Origin: an uncultured Pseudodesulfovibrio sp.
GTDB lineage: Bacteria > Desulfobacterota > Desulfovibrionia > Desulfovibrionales > Desulfovibrionaceae
NCBI RefSeq assembly: GCF_963675635.1
Contig: NZ_OY776488.1
Location: 2,500,001-2,564,000 of the forward strand
Length of the DNA: 64,000 nucleotides
Reading direction: 5' to 3'
In this document: positions 24,898 through 34,511 of the stretch, one piece after another
Layout of the letters: each line of letters begins with the position of its first letter
Numbering within the stretch: position 1 is the first letter of the stretch
Notes under the pieces: model-generated
What the model was told of the DNA's origin: nothing
The model's input: only the letters and a program-made list of their open reading frames with translations
The model's database searches: none
Translations under genes and position numbers: made by a program

Positions 24898-25602
24898 ATG
24901 GCTTTTGACTCGATTTTCTGGGTGGCCCTTCAAAGCAGCGTTATACTGGGCCTTGTGCATGGAGTGAACCCCTGCGGCCATTCATGGCTGGTTCTCGCCC
25001 CGTTCGTATACGGCGAGAAAAACGGAAATCGGGTCTTCACCCTGACGTCGGCATTCATTCTCGGGACGTCCCTGGCCTGCCTCGCCATCGGCCTGACACT
25101 CGGTTCCATCTCACTGGCCATCCCGGCGTCATTCTCCTATTACGTCGACATATTCACCTTTGTAATCCTGCTCACCTTAGGAATCATTCTTATCGTCAAG
25201 CCGTCACTTCTGCACAATCACGATCACGACCACGATCATTGTCATGACCATACACACGAGCACGCTCACGGGCATGACCATAAAACCCCTTCAGCACGGA
25301 ACATCACCGCGTGGGGATTATTCTCCATCGGATTCGTCAACATGATTGTGCCGTGCCCTACTGTGGCCATCATGTACACATATGCTCTGGATTCCGGGAG
25401 CCTGTTCAAGGGAACCATGGTGTTCGGAGCCTATGCCGTCGGCACTGCAATAGCTCTTGGAGCCGTTATCTATGCGATATACAAGGCAGCCGGATTCGTA
25501 CGCACACTGGAACAGGATTGGGTCGAGCCAATGGTCATGCGGACGGCCGGGGTCATGACCATAGCCTTTGGCGCGTACAGTCTGTATACGTCCACACTCT
25601 AG
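24898..25602 (+). CDS. Putative metal-efflux membrane protein with His-rich loop
   Basis: 234 aa, about six membrane segments. The N-terminal helix contains HGVNPCGHSW, and residues 106-128 form a loop almost wholly of His and Asp/Glu with one Cys, between membrane segments. A second Cys motif NMIVPCPT lies in a later helix. The architecture resembles NicO/RcnA- and UreH/DsbD-like transporters for nickel, cobalt or related metals. It precedes a MarR regulator by 9 bp. Metal export is inferred from the loop and family type; a role in cytochrome maturation is an alternative. Confidence 0.7.
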   Translation: MAFDSIFWVALQSSVILGLVHGVNPCGHSWLVLAPFVYGEKNGNRVFTLTSAFILGTSLACLAIGLTLGSISLAIPASFSYYVDIFTFVILLTLGIILIVKPSLLHNHDHDHDHCHDHTHEHAHGHDHKTPSARNITAWGLFSIGFVNMIVPCPTVAIMYTYALDSGSLFKGTMVFGAYAVGTAIALGAVIYAIYKAAGFVRTLEQDWVEPMVMRTAGVMTIAFGAYSLYTSTL

Positions 25603-25611
25603 GAGGCGATC

Positions 25612-26022
25612 ATGATCAACGCTCTCAATCACGCCATTATCGAGTTTTTTGAAAAGCTCTCATCGTGGGAACATGACGTAGTGCGTGAAAAAGGCATGAC
25701 ATTGCCGCAGATGCACACGCTTGAAATTCTCGGCATACACGGGTCCATGCGCATGAAGGAACTGGCCGAGGCCATGGGCGTCACCACCGGCACGCTCACC
25801 GTACTCGTGGACAGGCTGGAATCAAAAGAATTCGTACGCCGCAAGCCCCATGACACGGACCGCCGTTCCATCAATGTCGAATTGACGGATACGGGACACG
25901 TCCTGTTTGAAGAGCATGACAGACTCCACCTGCAACTGACCGAAGGACTGGTCGGAGCCTGTCCGCCCAAAGATCGTGAAGCCTTGCTGCGTTGTCTGCA
26001 AACCATGAACAGAGAATTCTGA
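25612..26022 (+). CDS. MarR-family transcriptional regulator
   Basis: 136 aa winged-helix protein: MRMKELAEAMGVTTGTLTVLVDRLESKEFV is the recognition helix region and RRKPHDTDRRSINVELTDTG the wing. A GGAGGCGATC site precedes the ATG. It is co-transcribed with the His-rich exporter and probably controls it through the palindrome at 24849-24864. The ligand is unknown, a metal or toxic compound being likely. Confidence 0.88.
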   Translation: MINALNHAIIEFFEKLSSWEHDVVREKGMTLPQMHTLEILGIHGSMRMKELAEAMGVTTGTLTVLVDRLESKEFVRRKPHDTDRRSINVELTDTGHVLFEEHDRLHLQLTEGLVGACPPKDREALLRCLQTMNREF

Positions 26023-26069
26023 CCGGCTGACCATTGACCGCCCACCCGCTCTGCCGTACTTTCACAGGC

Positions 26070-27248
26070 ATGAGCGAATACATTGAACACAACCCTGACG
26101 GGCCATCCGTGGGATTGGTCAAAAAAGAGACTTTCACCTTTGACGAAGACGGTGCCGGGCTGACACTGGACTCGGGACGCACCCTTCCGTCGGTGACGCT
26201 TGCCTACGAGACCTGCGGCACCCTGAACCAGGACAAATCCAACGCCATCCTCGTCTGCCATGCCCTGACAGGCGACTCGCATGTGGCCGGATATTACAAC
26301 GAAGAAGATCCCAAACCCGGCTGGTGGGATCTCATGGTCGGTCCCGGCAAGCCCATCGACACAGACAAATATTTCATTATCTGTTCCAACACCATTGGCG
26401 GCTGCATGGGGTCCACAGGCCCGGCAACGCTCAACCCCGAAACGAATCACCCGTACGGTACAACATTTCCGGTCGTCACTATCGGCGACATGGTGCGATG
26501 CCAGCGGCGGCTTATTGATCATCTCGGCATCGACACCCTGCTGGCGGTAGCCGGCGGCTCCGTCGGCGGCATGCAGGTTCTCGAATGGTCCGTGCGATAC
26601 CCTGACCGGGTCCGCGCAGCCCTGCCGCTTGCCACCACCACCAAGCATTCGGCACAGGCCATTGCCTTCAACGAGGTAGCCCGTCAGGCCATCATGGCCG
26701 ACCCCACATGGAACAAGGGTGACTATTACAAAACAGGCCGCCCTGAACACGGTTTGGCCGTGGCCCGTATGGTCGGACACATCACCTACCTTTCTGATGA
26801 ATCCATGCGCCACAAGTTCGACCGTCGCCTTCAGGACCGCGTGGAACTTTCTTTCGATTTCGAAGCGAATTTTCAGGTCGAAAGCTACCTGCGATATCAA
26901 GGCAACAAATTCGTAGACCGATTCGACGCCAATTCATTTCTCTATCTGACCAAGGCCGCTGATTATTTCAATCTGGAGAACCAGCACGGCGACGGCTCAC
27001 TCGTTTCCGCGTTTTCCCGTGCATCCTGCCGCTATCTGGTCATCTCCTTTACCTCGGACTGGCTCTATCCCACCTATCAATCCAAGGCCATGGTCAAAGC
27101 CATGAAAAAGAACGGGCTGGATGTCAGTTTCTGCGAGATCGAAGCCCCATGGGGCCACGATGCATTCCTGCTGCCCAATGATCGACTCAACGGACTGCTT
27201 TCCGGCTTTCTCAACCGGGTCAGCAACGATATTACAGGGGGCAACTAA
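26070..27248 (+). CDS. metX: Homoserine O-acyltransferase
   Basis: 392 aa alpha/beta hydrolase-fold enzyme that acylates homoserine in methionine synthesis. Nucleophile Ser164 in [24 protein letters not shown] near the N-terminus, [14 protein letters not shown], and a C-terminal WGHDAFLLP with the catalytic His. Acetyl versus succinyl use cannot be decided from what I can see. ATG 26070 is preferred to an upstream TTG at 26034. It overlaps metW by one base, the usual metX-metW pair. Confidence 0.9.
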   Translation: MSEYIEHNPDGPSVGLVKKETFTFDEDGAGLTLDSGRTLPSVTLAYETCGTLNQDKSNAILVCHALTGDSHVAGYYNEEDPKPGWWDLMVGPGKPIDTDKYFIICSNTIGGCMGSTGPATLNPETNHPYGTTFPVVTIGDMVRCQRRLIDHLGIDTLLAVAGGSVGGMQVLEWSVRYPDRVRAALPLATTTKHSAQAIAFNEVARQAIMADPTWNKGDYYKTGRPEHGLAVARMVGHITYLSDESMRHKFDRRLQDRVELSFDFEANFQVESYLRYQGNKFVDRFDANSFLYLTKAADYFNLENQHGDGSLVSAFSRASCRYLVISFTSDWLYPTYQSKAMVKAMKKNGLDVSFCEIEAPWGHDAFLLPNDRLNGLLSGFLNRVSNDITGGN

Positions 27249-27853
27249 TGCGATTTGATCTTCAGGTTATTGCCTCATGGATAGAACCGGGCAGCAAGGT
27301 TCTCGACCTCGGTTGCCGGACTGGCTCCCTGCTCAACTATCTGACGCAGGAGAAACACATCATCGGCACCGGCATAGAAATCGACGAGGACGCCGCAGGA
27401 CAGGCCATAGCAAAAGGATTGTCCGTCATTCACGGCGACATCTACGAAGAACTCGAAGATTACCCGGACAATGCCTTCGACTATGTCATCCTGTCCCAGG
27501 CACTCATGCAGGTGTCCGACCCAGAAACCTGTATCCGTGACATGCTCCGGGTCGGCAAACTCGGGATTGTTTCGTTCCCCAATTTTACCCACTACAAAAA
27601 CCGCCTCCAAATGTTCTTCACCGGACGAGCGCCCATGTCCAAGGAATTGCCCTATGAATGGTACAACACCCCCAACATTCGGGTCATACCCATCATCGAT
27701 TTCCGCAGGTTCTGCGCAGGCATGAACGTGCCTATCGTCAAGGAGGTTGCCATCTCCACATACCACCACGATGAAAAAGGCCGAGTCATCACCTTCCTGC
27801 CCAACCTCTTCGCAACTTTCGGCATTTTCATGCTCGGACAAAGCAAGGGATAG
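27248..27853 (+). CDS. metW: Methionine biosynthesis protein MetW
   Basis: 201 aa methyltransferase-fold protein: VLDLGCRTGSLLNYL (motif I), GIEIDEDAAGQAIAKGLSVIHGDI, FDYVILSQALMQVSDP, then SFPNFTHYKNRLQMFFTGRAP and LPYEWYNTPNIRV, all characteristic of MetW. It works with MetX, probably as a required partner. Its ATG overlaps the metX stop (TAATG), so translation is coupled. Confidence 0.93.
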   Translation: MRFDLQVIASWIEPGSKVLDLGCRTGSLLNYLTQEKHIIGTGIEIDEDAAGQAIAKGLSVIHGDIYEELEDYPDNAFDYVILSQALMQVSDPETCIRDMLRVGKLGIVSFPNFTHYKNRLQMFFTGRAPMSKELPYEWYNTPNIRVIPIIDFRRFCAGMNVPIVKEVAISTYHHDEKGRVITFLPNLFATFGIFMLGQSKG

Positions 27854-28293
27854 GAACGACCTCCCTCCTTTCCCCGAACCTCTCTCGTCACCTTTGGCGC
27901 GTGAACAATGTCCTTAAATACTCTGGCGAGATGTCGCCTCCCCGCCACTCTGCTTCCTGGGAAAAACATGATTCACCAGAGTAAAGCATACTTTTTGGCG
28001 TCCTACGCGGGGCTTCACGTTTGATTCTCTTTCAGACTCAGAACGGTTGCCAAGGGACCCTACTAAAAGCAGAACAATTCAAGCATGTTTCATGCACCGA
28101 GTTATTTTTATTTTGCCCTTCTTGACTTTTTAAACATTAGAATAAAAATACAATACAGGACATTTCTCAGTCTCATCTTACGCAGCATCCCTTTGCACTT
28201 AAAAGTACAGACGGGACTCGTGATATTCTTAATCAATTGCATCTTTTGTTAGACAGTATTTCTTAAACATTAACCCCAAAAACGGAGGGTGTG
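27854..28293 (+). other. 440-bp non-coding region before hsp20
   Basis: No gene, RNA or strong terminator recognised. It becomes AT-rich towards the 3' end. A TTGACT with an A/T-rich stretch downstream near 28122-28155 may be the hsp20 promoter, but no clear -10 at standard spacing and no CIRCE operator was found. Confidence 0.4.
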
Positions 28294-28764
28294 ATGATGA
28301 AAGATTTGTTGCCACACAAAGGAAAGGGCTCTCTGCTCAAACGCCGGAACCCGAGTGTTTTTGATCTCATGGAAAGTTTTTGGAATCAACCCTTAACAAA
28401 TTTTGACAGGTTCGCTTTTGAAACAGACGAATTCCCTTCAATAGATGTGAGCGAGAATGAAAAGGAAATCAAAGTCACAGCGGAATTGCCCGGGCTGGAG
28501 CCAAAAGATATTGATGTGTCCGTTGCACAAGGCTGTCTAACCATCAAAGGAGAAAAGAAATTCGAAGATGAAGAAAAAAAAGAAAACTACCATCGCAGAG
28601 AGTGCAGCTATGGATGTTTTCAACGTTCAGTCACCTTGCCTGCAAATATCGATGAATCAAAAATCGACGCGACGTACAAAAACGGAAAAAGACAACCCGC
28701 TCAAAATCAAAATCAAATCATAACGTTCCAACAATCAGAAACCGCTTCGCCTTTCTTCCAATGA
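28294..28764 (+). pseudogene. Hsp20/alpha-crystallin small heat-shock protein with damaged C-terminus
   Basis: The start is supported by GGAGGGTGTG before ATG. Residues of about 40-130 are a normal alpha-crystallin domain (FPSIDVSENEKEIKVTAELP, LEPKDIDVSV, CFQRSVTLPANIDESKIDATYKNG). After YKNG the usual strand GVLxxxxPK is missing and the frame reads Gln/Asn-rich sequence (KRQPAQNQNQ) to a stop at 28764. In the next frame, 28682-28723 reads TEKDNPLKIKIKS-stop, which looks like the proper Hsp20 end. A deletion between two copies of AAAACGGA would explain both. Either a pseudogene or a sequencing artefact. Confidence 0.7.
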
Positions 28765-28768
28765 TACA

Positions 28769-28808
28769 CCGAGAGAAAAGATTGCTACAAGTTTTTTCTC
28801 TCGGTTTT
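28769..28808 (+). terminator. Terminator after hsp20
   Basis: CCGAGAGAAAA and TTTTCTCTCGG pair, followed by TTTT. The 210 bp from here to the glycosyltransferase stop at 29019 hold nothing I recognise. Confidence 0.8.
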
Positions 28809-29018
28809 GAAGAGCATGCGCCCCCCTCACACGGATGCAGAAAAAAACGCACCATATTTCAGACATGATGCGTCGTATAACTATTTTTCTGACTCGAATT
28901 GCAGCCGACACGGCGGCGACATTCATAAGTACCTTCGCCGTAACGATACGGAATTCAAAAGCGATCCGTCCTATACCGAGTCAAGGACTGCACCCTTGTC
29001 TTTCCGAAGAAGGCCGCC

Positions 29019-30290
29019 CTACTTAGAACAGGGAACGCCGTGTGACTTATAAATTTCACCCAGCGTGCGGATGAGCTTCTTGTTGTTGAAGAGTTCATGC
29101 ACGGTCTCGTTGGCGGCGGGAATAATCCGGGCACGCAATTCGTCGTCGGTGAGTGACCGGCGAATAATGTCGGCGAGAGCGTCAACGTCATCAGAAGGAC
29201 AGAGCAAGCCGGTCTCTTCATGGACGACCAGTTCGGGAACGCCGGACACGTCTGTCGCTGTCACGGGAACACCCGTAGCCATGGATTCTGCCACCACATT
29301 GGGAATACCATCCCGGTCTCCATCTTTGGCCTCACGACAACCAAGCGTGAAGCAATCAGACGAACCGAGCAATTCGATGACGTCGTCGTGGGTAATGGTG
29401 CCGGTCAGCGTCGTGACATCACTCAGACCGAGATCCTTAATCAGCTTTTCGATCTTACGGTTGAATCTGGCCTTGCCTTCGCCCACCAGCGTATAGCGGA
29501 AATCAAGGCCTTCACTGCGCAGCTTGGCAAGTGCCATGAGCACGGTATCCAACCCTTTCTTTTCCACGAACCGGGCAACCGTCAGGATCTGATACGGCGT
29601 CCTGGCTTTGGTACCGCGCCCATTGGGAGAAAACAGGTCAAGATTTATGCCGTGGTAAACGCAATGAATAGGCTTCCTGCCACCCACAGTTTTTTCAAGA
29701 TGTTCGGCATTGTATTTGGTGCAGGTGACAACGAACTTGGCTCGATCCACCTTGTCCTGAATACGGCGTGGGTCCTGAGTATAAATATCTTTGGCGTGGG
29801 CCGTGAAGGAAAATGGAATATCGGCGAGAAAAGCGGCGTACATGGTGACCGTGGTCGGCGTGTGCGCGAAATGGCCGTGCATATGCGCCAGATCCACGCC
29901 ATCGTCGAGCACGGATTTCTGCATGATATATCCAGCCTGGAGCATATGTTTGACCCAAGTGTATTTCTTGGGAGCCAGGGCGAAACGGGCCTTCATGAGC
30001 CTCAGACATTCCCTGTATCGCTTGGGCATCTTGCAGAAAAGGCGGATATTATACCAAAGCAGGGCCGGAAGTCCCCAGACCATGGAAGAAGGCAGATACG
30101 TCACCTTGGCCTTGATCGCCTCTATGGACTTGTGAGAAAAATTTTCACGAGGGGCACGCATGGAATAGATATGGATGTTGAATCCCATCTCTTCAAGCAA
30201 GCGAATCTCGTTGGAAATAAACGTCTCGGAAATGCGCGGATACCCCTTGAGCACCATGCCAAGGGTTTTCTTTTTGGATTCGGTCTTCAT
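29019..30290 (-). CDS. Family 4 glycosyltransferase
   Basis: 423 aa GT-B protein: LKGYPRISETFISNEIRLLEEMG at the N-terminus, HGHFAHTPTTVTMYAAFLADIPFSFTAHAKDIY, HGINLDLFSPNG, ILTVARFVEKKGLDTVLMAL and the donor-binding EAKDGDRDGIPNVVAESMATGVPV. It transfers a sugar in an envelope glycan or glycolipid pathway; donor and acceptor are unknown. It overlaps the upstream MurG-like gene by one base (TAATG), so they are coupled. Confidence 0.85.
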   Translation of the reverse strand: MKTESKKKTLGMVLKGYPRISETFISNEIRLLEEMGFNIHIYSMRAPRENFSHKSIEAIKAKVTYLPSSMVWGLPALLWYNIRLFCKMPKRYRECLRLMKARFALAPKKYTWVKHMLQAGYIMQKSVLDDGVDLAHMHGHFAHTPTTVTMYAAFLADIPFSFTAHAKDIYTQDPRRIQDKVDRAKFVVTCTKYNAEHLEKTVGGRKPIHCVYHGINLDLFSPNGRGTKARTPYQILTVARFVEKKGLDTVLMALAKLRSEGLDFRYTLVGEGKARFNRKIEKLIKDLGLSDVTTLTGTITHDDVIELLGSSDCFTLGCREAKDGDRDGIPNVVAESMATGVPVTATDVSGVPELVVHEETGLLCPSDDVDALADIIRRSLTDDELRARIIPAANETVHELFNNKKLIRTLGEIYKSHGVPCSK

Positions 30291-31498
30291 TATGAGGAGT
30301 CTCTTTCGCTGTTTCCTTCAGCCAGCTCTTCTGCGAAGCAGTGCTCTCGGAAATATTCGAGCCGTTCACGCATAACTTCCAGGCCGGTCATGGCAAACGT
30401 TTCGAGTTCGGCGGTGTATGAGGATGGGTCTTCCAGAAGATTATTGATCTTTTCCCGCATGATTTCAGGTGAAACATCGCTCCACTTAATGAAATCACAC
30501 AGCCCGCGCTTCTTGAAAACCGTGGCGCGGATAAGCTGTTCCTGACGCGGATTGTCGCGGGGGATGATCAGAGCAGGCTTTTTCAGGGACATGATCTCGC
30601 ACATGGAGTTGTATCCGCCCATGGACACCACCAGATCGGCTTTGGCCATGCGTTTTTCCATGTTGCGCACAAACGGCTTGATCTGGACCTTGAGCGCACG
30701 GGCGCGGTCTGCCAGTTCGTCCAGCCGTTCAGGCGAAAGGAACGGGCCGGTAATCATGAGCGTCTTGAAATCAACGGTTCCGTTCGTCTCAAGCATCTTG
30801 AGATAGGTATCCAGCACGTTGTAACCGTCACCGCCACCACCGATGGTGACCACCACCTGCTTGTGCTTGCGCTTGACCTTGCGGGTACGAGGCACCTTGC
30901 GCGGGATATATCCGGTGAAGACCGTCTTTTCCGCTATATCGTCCGGAAAGGCGTATTCGACAATCGGGTCATACATGGCCTTGTAGCCGTAAACCCAGAT
31001 TTCGGAATAGAGATCGCGCAGAACCTCGGGGAACTGCTTGCGCTTCCAGTCGGCACGGGTGGACTCGGCATCATCCAGAATATCACGCAGCCCAAGAACC
31101 ACACGGGTACACGGCAGATTCTTCTTAATCCATTTCAGGGTGGGCAGAACTTCGCCCTTGAGGCCGGTAGGCACCTTGTCGACGACAAAAAGATCCGGCT
31201 TGAAAGCCTTGGCCGTGGCCGAGATGATATTTTTACGGATGGAGATGGCGATCTTCGGATCGACCTTGATGGAATGGGGAACGTATATGGCGTTGGTTTT
31301 CTTGATCATGCCGGGCATGCGAACAAAATCAATGCCCTTGGGCATGGTGTATCGCCCGACAATGGGGGAACCTGTAACAATGAGAATATTCACATCCTGT
31401 GCCACCAGATTCCTGGCGATGGCCATGGTGCGTCGGATATGTCCCAGACCATAGGTGTCGTGGGAATACATCAGTATATTATATGCTTTCGATTCCAT
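30290..31498 (-). CDS. MurG-like (GT28-type) glycosyltransferase
   Basis: 402 aa. YSHDTYGLGHIRRTMAIARNL is the N-terminal acceptor-side motif, VTIGGGGDGYNVLDTYL and MGGYNSMCEIMSLKKPALIIPRDNPRQEQLIRA the C-terminal UDP-sugar side, as in MurG and diacylglycerol glucosyltransferases. Not MurG itself, since cell-wall neighbours are absent and the context is a glycosyltransferase pair. A role in lipid or surface glycan glycosylation is inferred. First gene of a two-gene unit with the 29019 gene. Confidence 0.8.
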   Translation of the reverse strand: MESKAYNILMYSHDTYGLGHIRRTMAIARNLVAQDVNILIVTGSPIVGRYTMPKGIDFVRMPGMIKKTNAIYVPHSIKVDPKIAISIRKNIISATAKAFKPDLFVVDKVPTGLKGEVLPTLKWIKKNLPCTRVVLGLRDILDDAESTRADWKRKQFPEVLRDLYSEIWVYGYKAMYDPIVEYAFPDDIAEKTVFTGYIPRKVPRTRKVKRKHKQVVVTIGGGGDGYNVLDTYLKMLETNGTVDFKTLMITGPFLSPERLDELADRARALKVQIKPFVRNMEKRMAKADLVVSMGGYNSMCEIMSLKKPALIIPRDNPRQEQLIRATVFKKRGLCDFIKWSDVSPEIMREKINNLLEDPSSYTAELETFAMTGLEVMRERLEYFREHCFAEELAEGNSERDSS

Positions 31499-31633
31499 AT
31501 ATTTATCTGCGGCAATAAGAAAACCCTGAAAACCGTCCTTTCCGACAGCGGCACGCCGTTACCGTCATGAACTCATACTGTCCAGAAAACCAACACTGCG
31601 ACCTTTACCCGAGATTCAGGCATGACGCCACCT

Positions 31634-32743
31634 CTACTTTTTCAAATCGGAATTCACATCCAGGCAGATTTGCGGATCGAAAGCATCCTGTGCGGCCTCT
31701 GCCCCATCACGGTTGCTGACATAAAGCGTATTGTCAGGAACGCTCCTGAGCGCACTGTCAAAATGACGAAGAGCTTCCTCACGATCACCCTGGCGCCAGG
31801 CCAAGACACCAAGATTGTTCTCTGCACACGGATCACCTGGTAACAGTGCCGCAGCCAGCTCGAACGCCGCCCGGGACTGTTCGTTATCCGCGACCACGGC
31901 ATACTGAACACCATCCACCATATGCGCTTCAAACTCGGTCAACTGCACATGATCCAGTCCGCGACATGGGCATCGTTTCTTGATACAGGGTTCATACCCC
32001 TCAAAAAGCGTCACCTCATCCATGACATTACCGAGCACGGTCTTGTCACCGGGGCAACGGAAGACAGTTCCGTCCGGCTCCATGCGCAGTAAGGTCCGTC
32101 CAGCAGAACAAGGGACGCCATAAAAATTGAACGCTACTTTTTTACCCTGCTCCGGGTGGTCTCCGAAAACAGCCTGTGCCCGGTCACCATACGCTTCGGG
32201 ATAACGGCGTCCCTCATGCTCACCCCTGAAGGGCCGAGGGGTGATGGTTATACCGTGGCTGGCGTAGAAATCGCAATCTGCCTGAAACCGGTCTTCGAGC
32301 GTCGGGTGGACCACGTAATTGACGATTATCTCAAATCCCTTGTCCATGAGAAGCTGCGCGTTCCGGATGAACGCGTCAACGCCCTTGACCCGTTCCCGCT
32401 CCTCGATATGCAAAGCTACATAAAGGTTATGCACCCGTTCCGGGTCAATCCGTTCGGCAAATTCTTTGACCTTAGAGGATACGGACAGGTTGGTGTCCAC
32501 ACCTATGATGTGCGAAGACGCCAAGACTTCACAGACATCCACGAAATTCGGATAGATAAAGGGTTCGCCACCGGTCAGCCCGACCTTCCAGGTCTCCCCG
32601 GTGGCATCGAGAAACGCCTTGATACGCGAGGCTGGAAGAGTCTCCGTCACAGGCGTGTTGTCGTGTGGGAAATAGCAGTATTCACAGCGAAAGTTACACT
32701 TCCGCGTCATATTCCAGATTATGCTGTTACGAGGTACAATCAT
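31634..32743 (-). CDS. Radical SAM protein with C-terminal TPR-like tail
   Basis: 369 aa. NMTRKCNFRCEYCYF near the N-terminus binds the [4Fe-4S] cluster and SAM (Cys-X3-Cys-X2-Cys), and VGLTGGEPFIYPN is the GGE SAM motif. A later Cys group (GVPCSAGRTLLRMEPDGTVFRCPG, CIKKRCPCRG) resembles a SPASM/twitch auxiliary-cluster domain. The last 60 residues (CAENNLGVLAWRQGDREEALRHFDSAL) look like one TPR. ATG 32743 is taken because GGAGG lies 11 nt upstream; the frame runs open to 33106 across the divergent gene. Substrate unknown, peptide modification or glycan-linked chemistry being possible. Confidence 0.8.
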   Translation of the reverse strand: MIVPRNSIIWNMTRKCNFRCEYCYFPHDNTPVTETLPASRIKAFLDATGETWKVGLTGGEPFIYPNFVDVCEVLASSHIIGVDTNLSVSSKVKEFAERIDPERVHNLYVALHIEERERVKGVDAFIRNAQLLMDKGFEIIVNYVVHPTLEDRFQADCDFYASHGITITPRPFRGEHEGRRYPEAYGDRAQAVFGDHPEQGKKVAFNFYGVPCSAGRTLLRMEPDGTVFRCPGDKTVLGNVMDEVTLFEGYEPCIKKRCPCRGLDHVQLTEFEAHMVDGVQYAVVADNEQSRAAFELAAALLPGDPCAENNLGVLAWRQGDREEALRHFDSALRSVPDNTLYVSNRDGAEAAQDAFDPQICLDVNSDLKK

Positions 32744-32842
32744 GACAGTTACGGCCTCCGTGCATCGTCCTGCCACGGATTGCGCGAAAACGCCAGAAGA
32801 GCCATTGGCTTTTGTGGGGAACCTTTGATACAATAAGAGTAT

Positions 32843-33625
32843 ATGACCCATGACACACTGAATATATTTCTGCAGGAACTCGAGGCCTGGAAACGCGCCG
32901 GTATGACGGCCGAACTCTGGTGGCGAGACGATGATGCAGCAGAACCCACCGTAGAGCTGGACCGACTCATCCGTATCAGTGACCAGTACGGCGTGCCGTG
33001 CGGTCTGGCGACAGTCCCGGCCAAGACAGGTGAACCGATGCGCAAGACCGTCTCGGGCGCGTCGCATATCTGGATTCTCCAGCATGGTTACGCCCACACA
33101 AATCATGCACCGTCCGGCTCAGGTATGGGCGCCTGGGAATTGGGCCTGCACCGACCGAAATCCGTAGTGCTCGACGAGTTACGCGATGGCATGCTCAAAC
33201 TCAGCCAGCTTTTCAAAAGCCGGTTTGTTCCGGTTTTGGTACCACCATGGAACCGCATCGACCCGGAACTCCTGTTCTACCTGCCAGTCATGGGCTTTCG
33301 TGGCCTGTCCGCCAGCTACAAGCGCCATCGTCCCGTGCCGCCGGACGATCTGCGCGTTGCAGACGCTCATTGCGATGTTCTGAGTTGGAAAGGGGAAAAA
33401 GCACACTTCGCAGGGCAGGAAAAATGCATTCACGCTCTGGTCAGCCACCTGAAAGATAAACGTACAGGTGTGGCTGATGAAAACGAGCCTACCTGCCTGC
33501 TCACCCACCACCTCGAAATGGACCAGGATGCATGGCAATTCGTTGAAGACATCTTCGCCTTGACCACCGTTCATACTGGCGTTACATGGCTTGTTCCGGC
33601 TGATATATGGCCGCAACAAAAATAG
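32843..33625 (+). CDS. Polysaccharide deacetylase-like protein
   Basis: 260 aa. LWWRDDDAAEPTVELDRLI holds the Asp pair used by NodB-type deacetylases, and QHGYAHTNHAPSG the HxxxH metal motif; VPPWNRIDPELL fits motif 3. Short for the family and without a signal peptide, so a cytoplasmic sugar or small-molecule substrate is likely. Divergent from the radical SAM gene, sharing a 100-bp control region, and followed at 8 bp by an acetyltransferase gene. Confidence 0.78.
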   Translation: MTHDTLNIFLQELEAWKRAGMTAELWWRDDDAAEPTVELDRLIRISDQYGVPCGLATVPAKTGEPMRKTVSGASHIWILQHGYAHTNHAPSGSGMGAWELGLHRPKSVVLDELRDGMLKLSQLFKSRFVPVLVPPWNRIDPELLFYLPVMGFRGLSASYKRHRPVPPDDLRVADAHCDVLSWKGEKAHFAGQEKCIHALVSHLKDKRTGVADENEPTCLLTHHLEMDQDAWQFVEDIFALTTVHTGVTWLVPADIWPQQK

Positions 33626-33633
33626 GAAGTTCC

Positions 33634-34494
33634 ATGACCGCCATACTGCGTCGAGCCACGCCGAACGATTTTGACGCCATCTGCGCCTTACTGACCAAGT
33701 ACATGAACCCCGCCTTCCCTCCAAAGCGTTGGCGAGCACTTTTTACCCACGGCTGGTGTTCGGGCAAACCGGACTTCGGCATCGTGGCCGAAGACAAGGG
33801 AAATATTGTCGGCTTTCACGGCCACATCTGCTCCCACCGCATTATTGATGGGTACTGGGAACGTTTCACCAACTTCACCTCCTGGTACATTCTCAAGGAA
33901 TACCGGAAAAACGGCCTGGGGAGCAAAATGCTCGAAATGGCCACAGCAGACCCGGAAACGACCTACACCGTCTTCTCCCTGTCTCCCAAACGGATCGAAT
34001 TTTTCAAATCTCTTGGAATGAGTGTCCTCGAAGAAGAACGCCTGCTCTGGCGTAAGACAGGTAAATCATATGAGAACCTGGAGTTGATTGTCGATCCGGC
34101 TAAGATCCGCTCCCATTCCGCTCCTGACGACCTGCCGTTCTTCGACGACCACGTCCCCCTGCGAGTCATGCCGGTACTGGTAACCACTCGCTGCTCTCAA
34201 TGCCTGCTCCTTCTCTCCAGAACCGTGAAACACGGTGATCGCGTCTATTATGACGTGCTGTACCGAAGCAACCCGGAGCTGTTTACCAAACGCGCGCAGG
34301 ATATTGCGGAAGCCCTGCTTCCCGACAACGAGTGTGTGTTGGCAGCCGACCGACGATTCGTGGAAGACGACGGCCCCGGAGCTGAAGTGGAGGTCATCAA
34401 ATCTCCACGCTTCTACAAATCTTCCCGCGTGCATCCCCGCGATATCGACCTGACATATTCCGAGCTGTCACTTCTCGGATTGAAACTCGACTAG
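33634..34494 (+). CDS. GNAT-family N-acetyltransferase
   Basis: 286 aa. The N-terminal half is a GNAT domain (LRRATPNDFDAICALLTKYM, FTSWYILKEYRKNGLGSKML); the C-terminal half is an additional domain I do not recognise. Start at 33634 with AGGAAG upstream rather than 33607. Eight bases after the deacetylase gene, so probably an operon; the pair might trim and reacetylate the same amino sugar, which is inference. Confidence 0.75.
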   Translation: MTAILRRATPNDFDAICALLTKYMNPAFPPKRWRALFTHGWCSGKPDFGIVAEDKGNIVGFHGHICSHRIIDGYWERFTNFTSWYILKEYRKNGLGSKMLEMATADPETTYTVFSLSPKRIEFFKSLGMSVLEEERLLWRKTGKSYENLELIVDPAKIRSHSAPDDLPFFDDHVPLRVMPVLVTTRCSQCLLLLSRTVKHGDRVYYDVLYRSNPELFTKRAQDIAEALLPDNECVLAADRRFVEDDGPGAEVEVIKSPRFYKSSRVHPRDIDLTYSELSLLGLKLD

Positions 34495-34511
34495 CCAACT
34501 TGCTGAAAATC

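Noticed and set aside
25629..26900. 423-codon minus-strand open frame
   Set aside because: It is antisense to marR and metX, both of which have clear family motifs; such long shadows are common in GC-rich DNA.
29220..30545. 441-codon plus-strand open frame
   Set aside because: Antisense to the family 4 glycosyltransferase and its neighbour.
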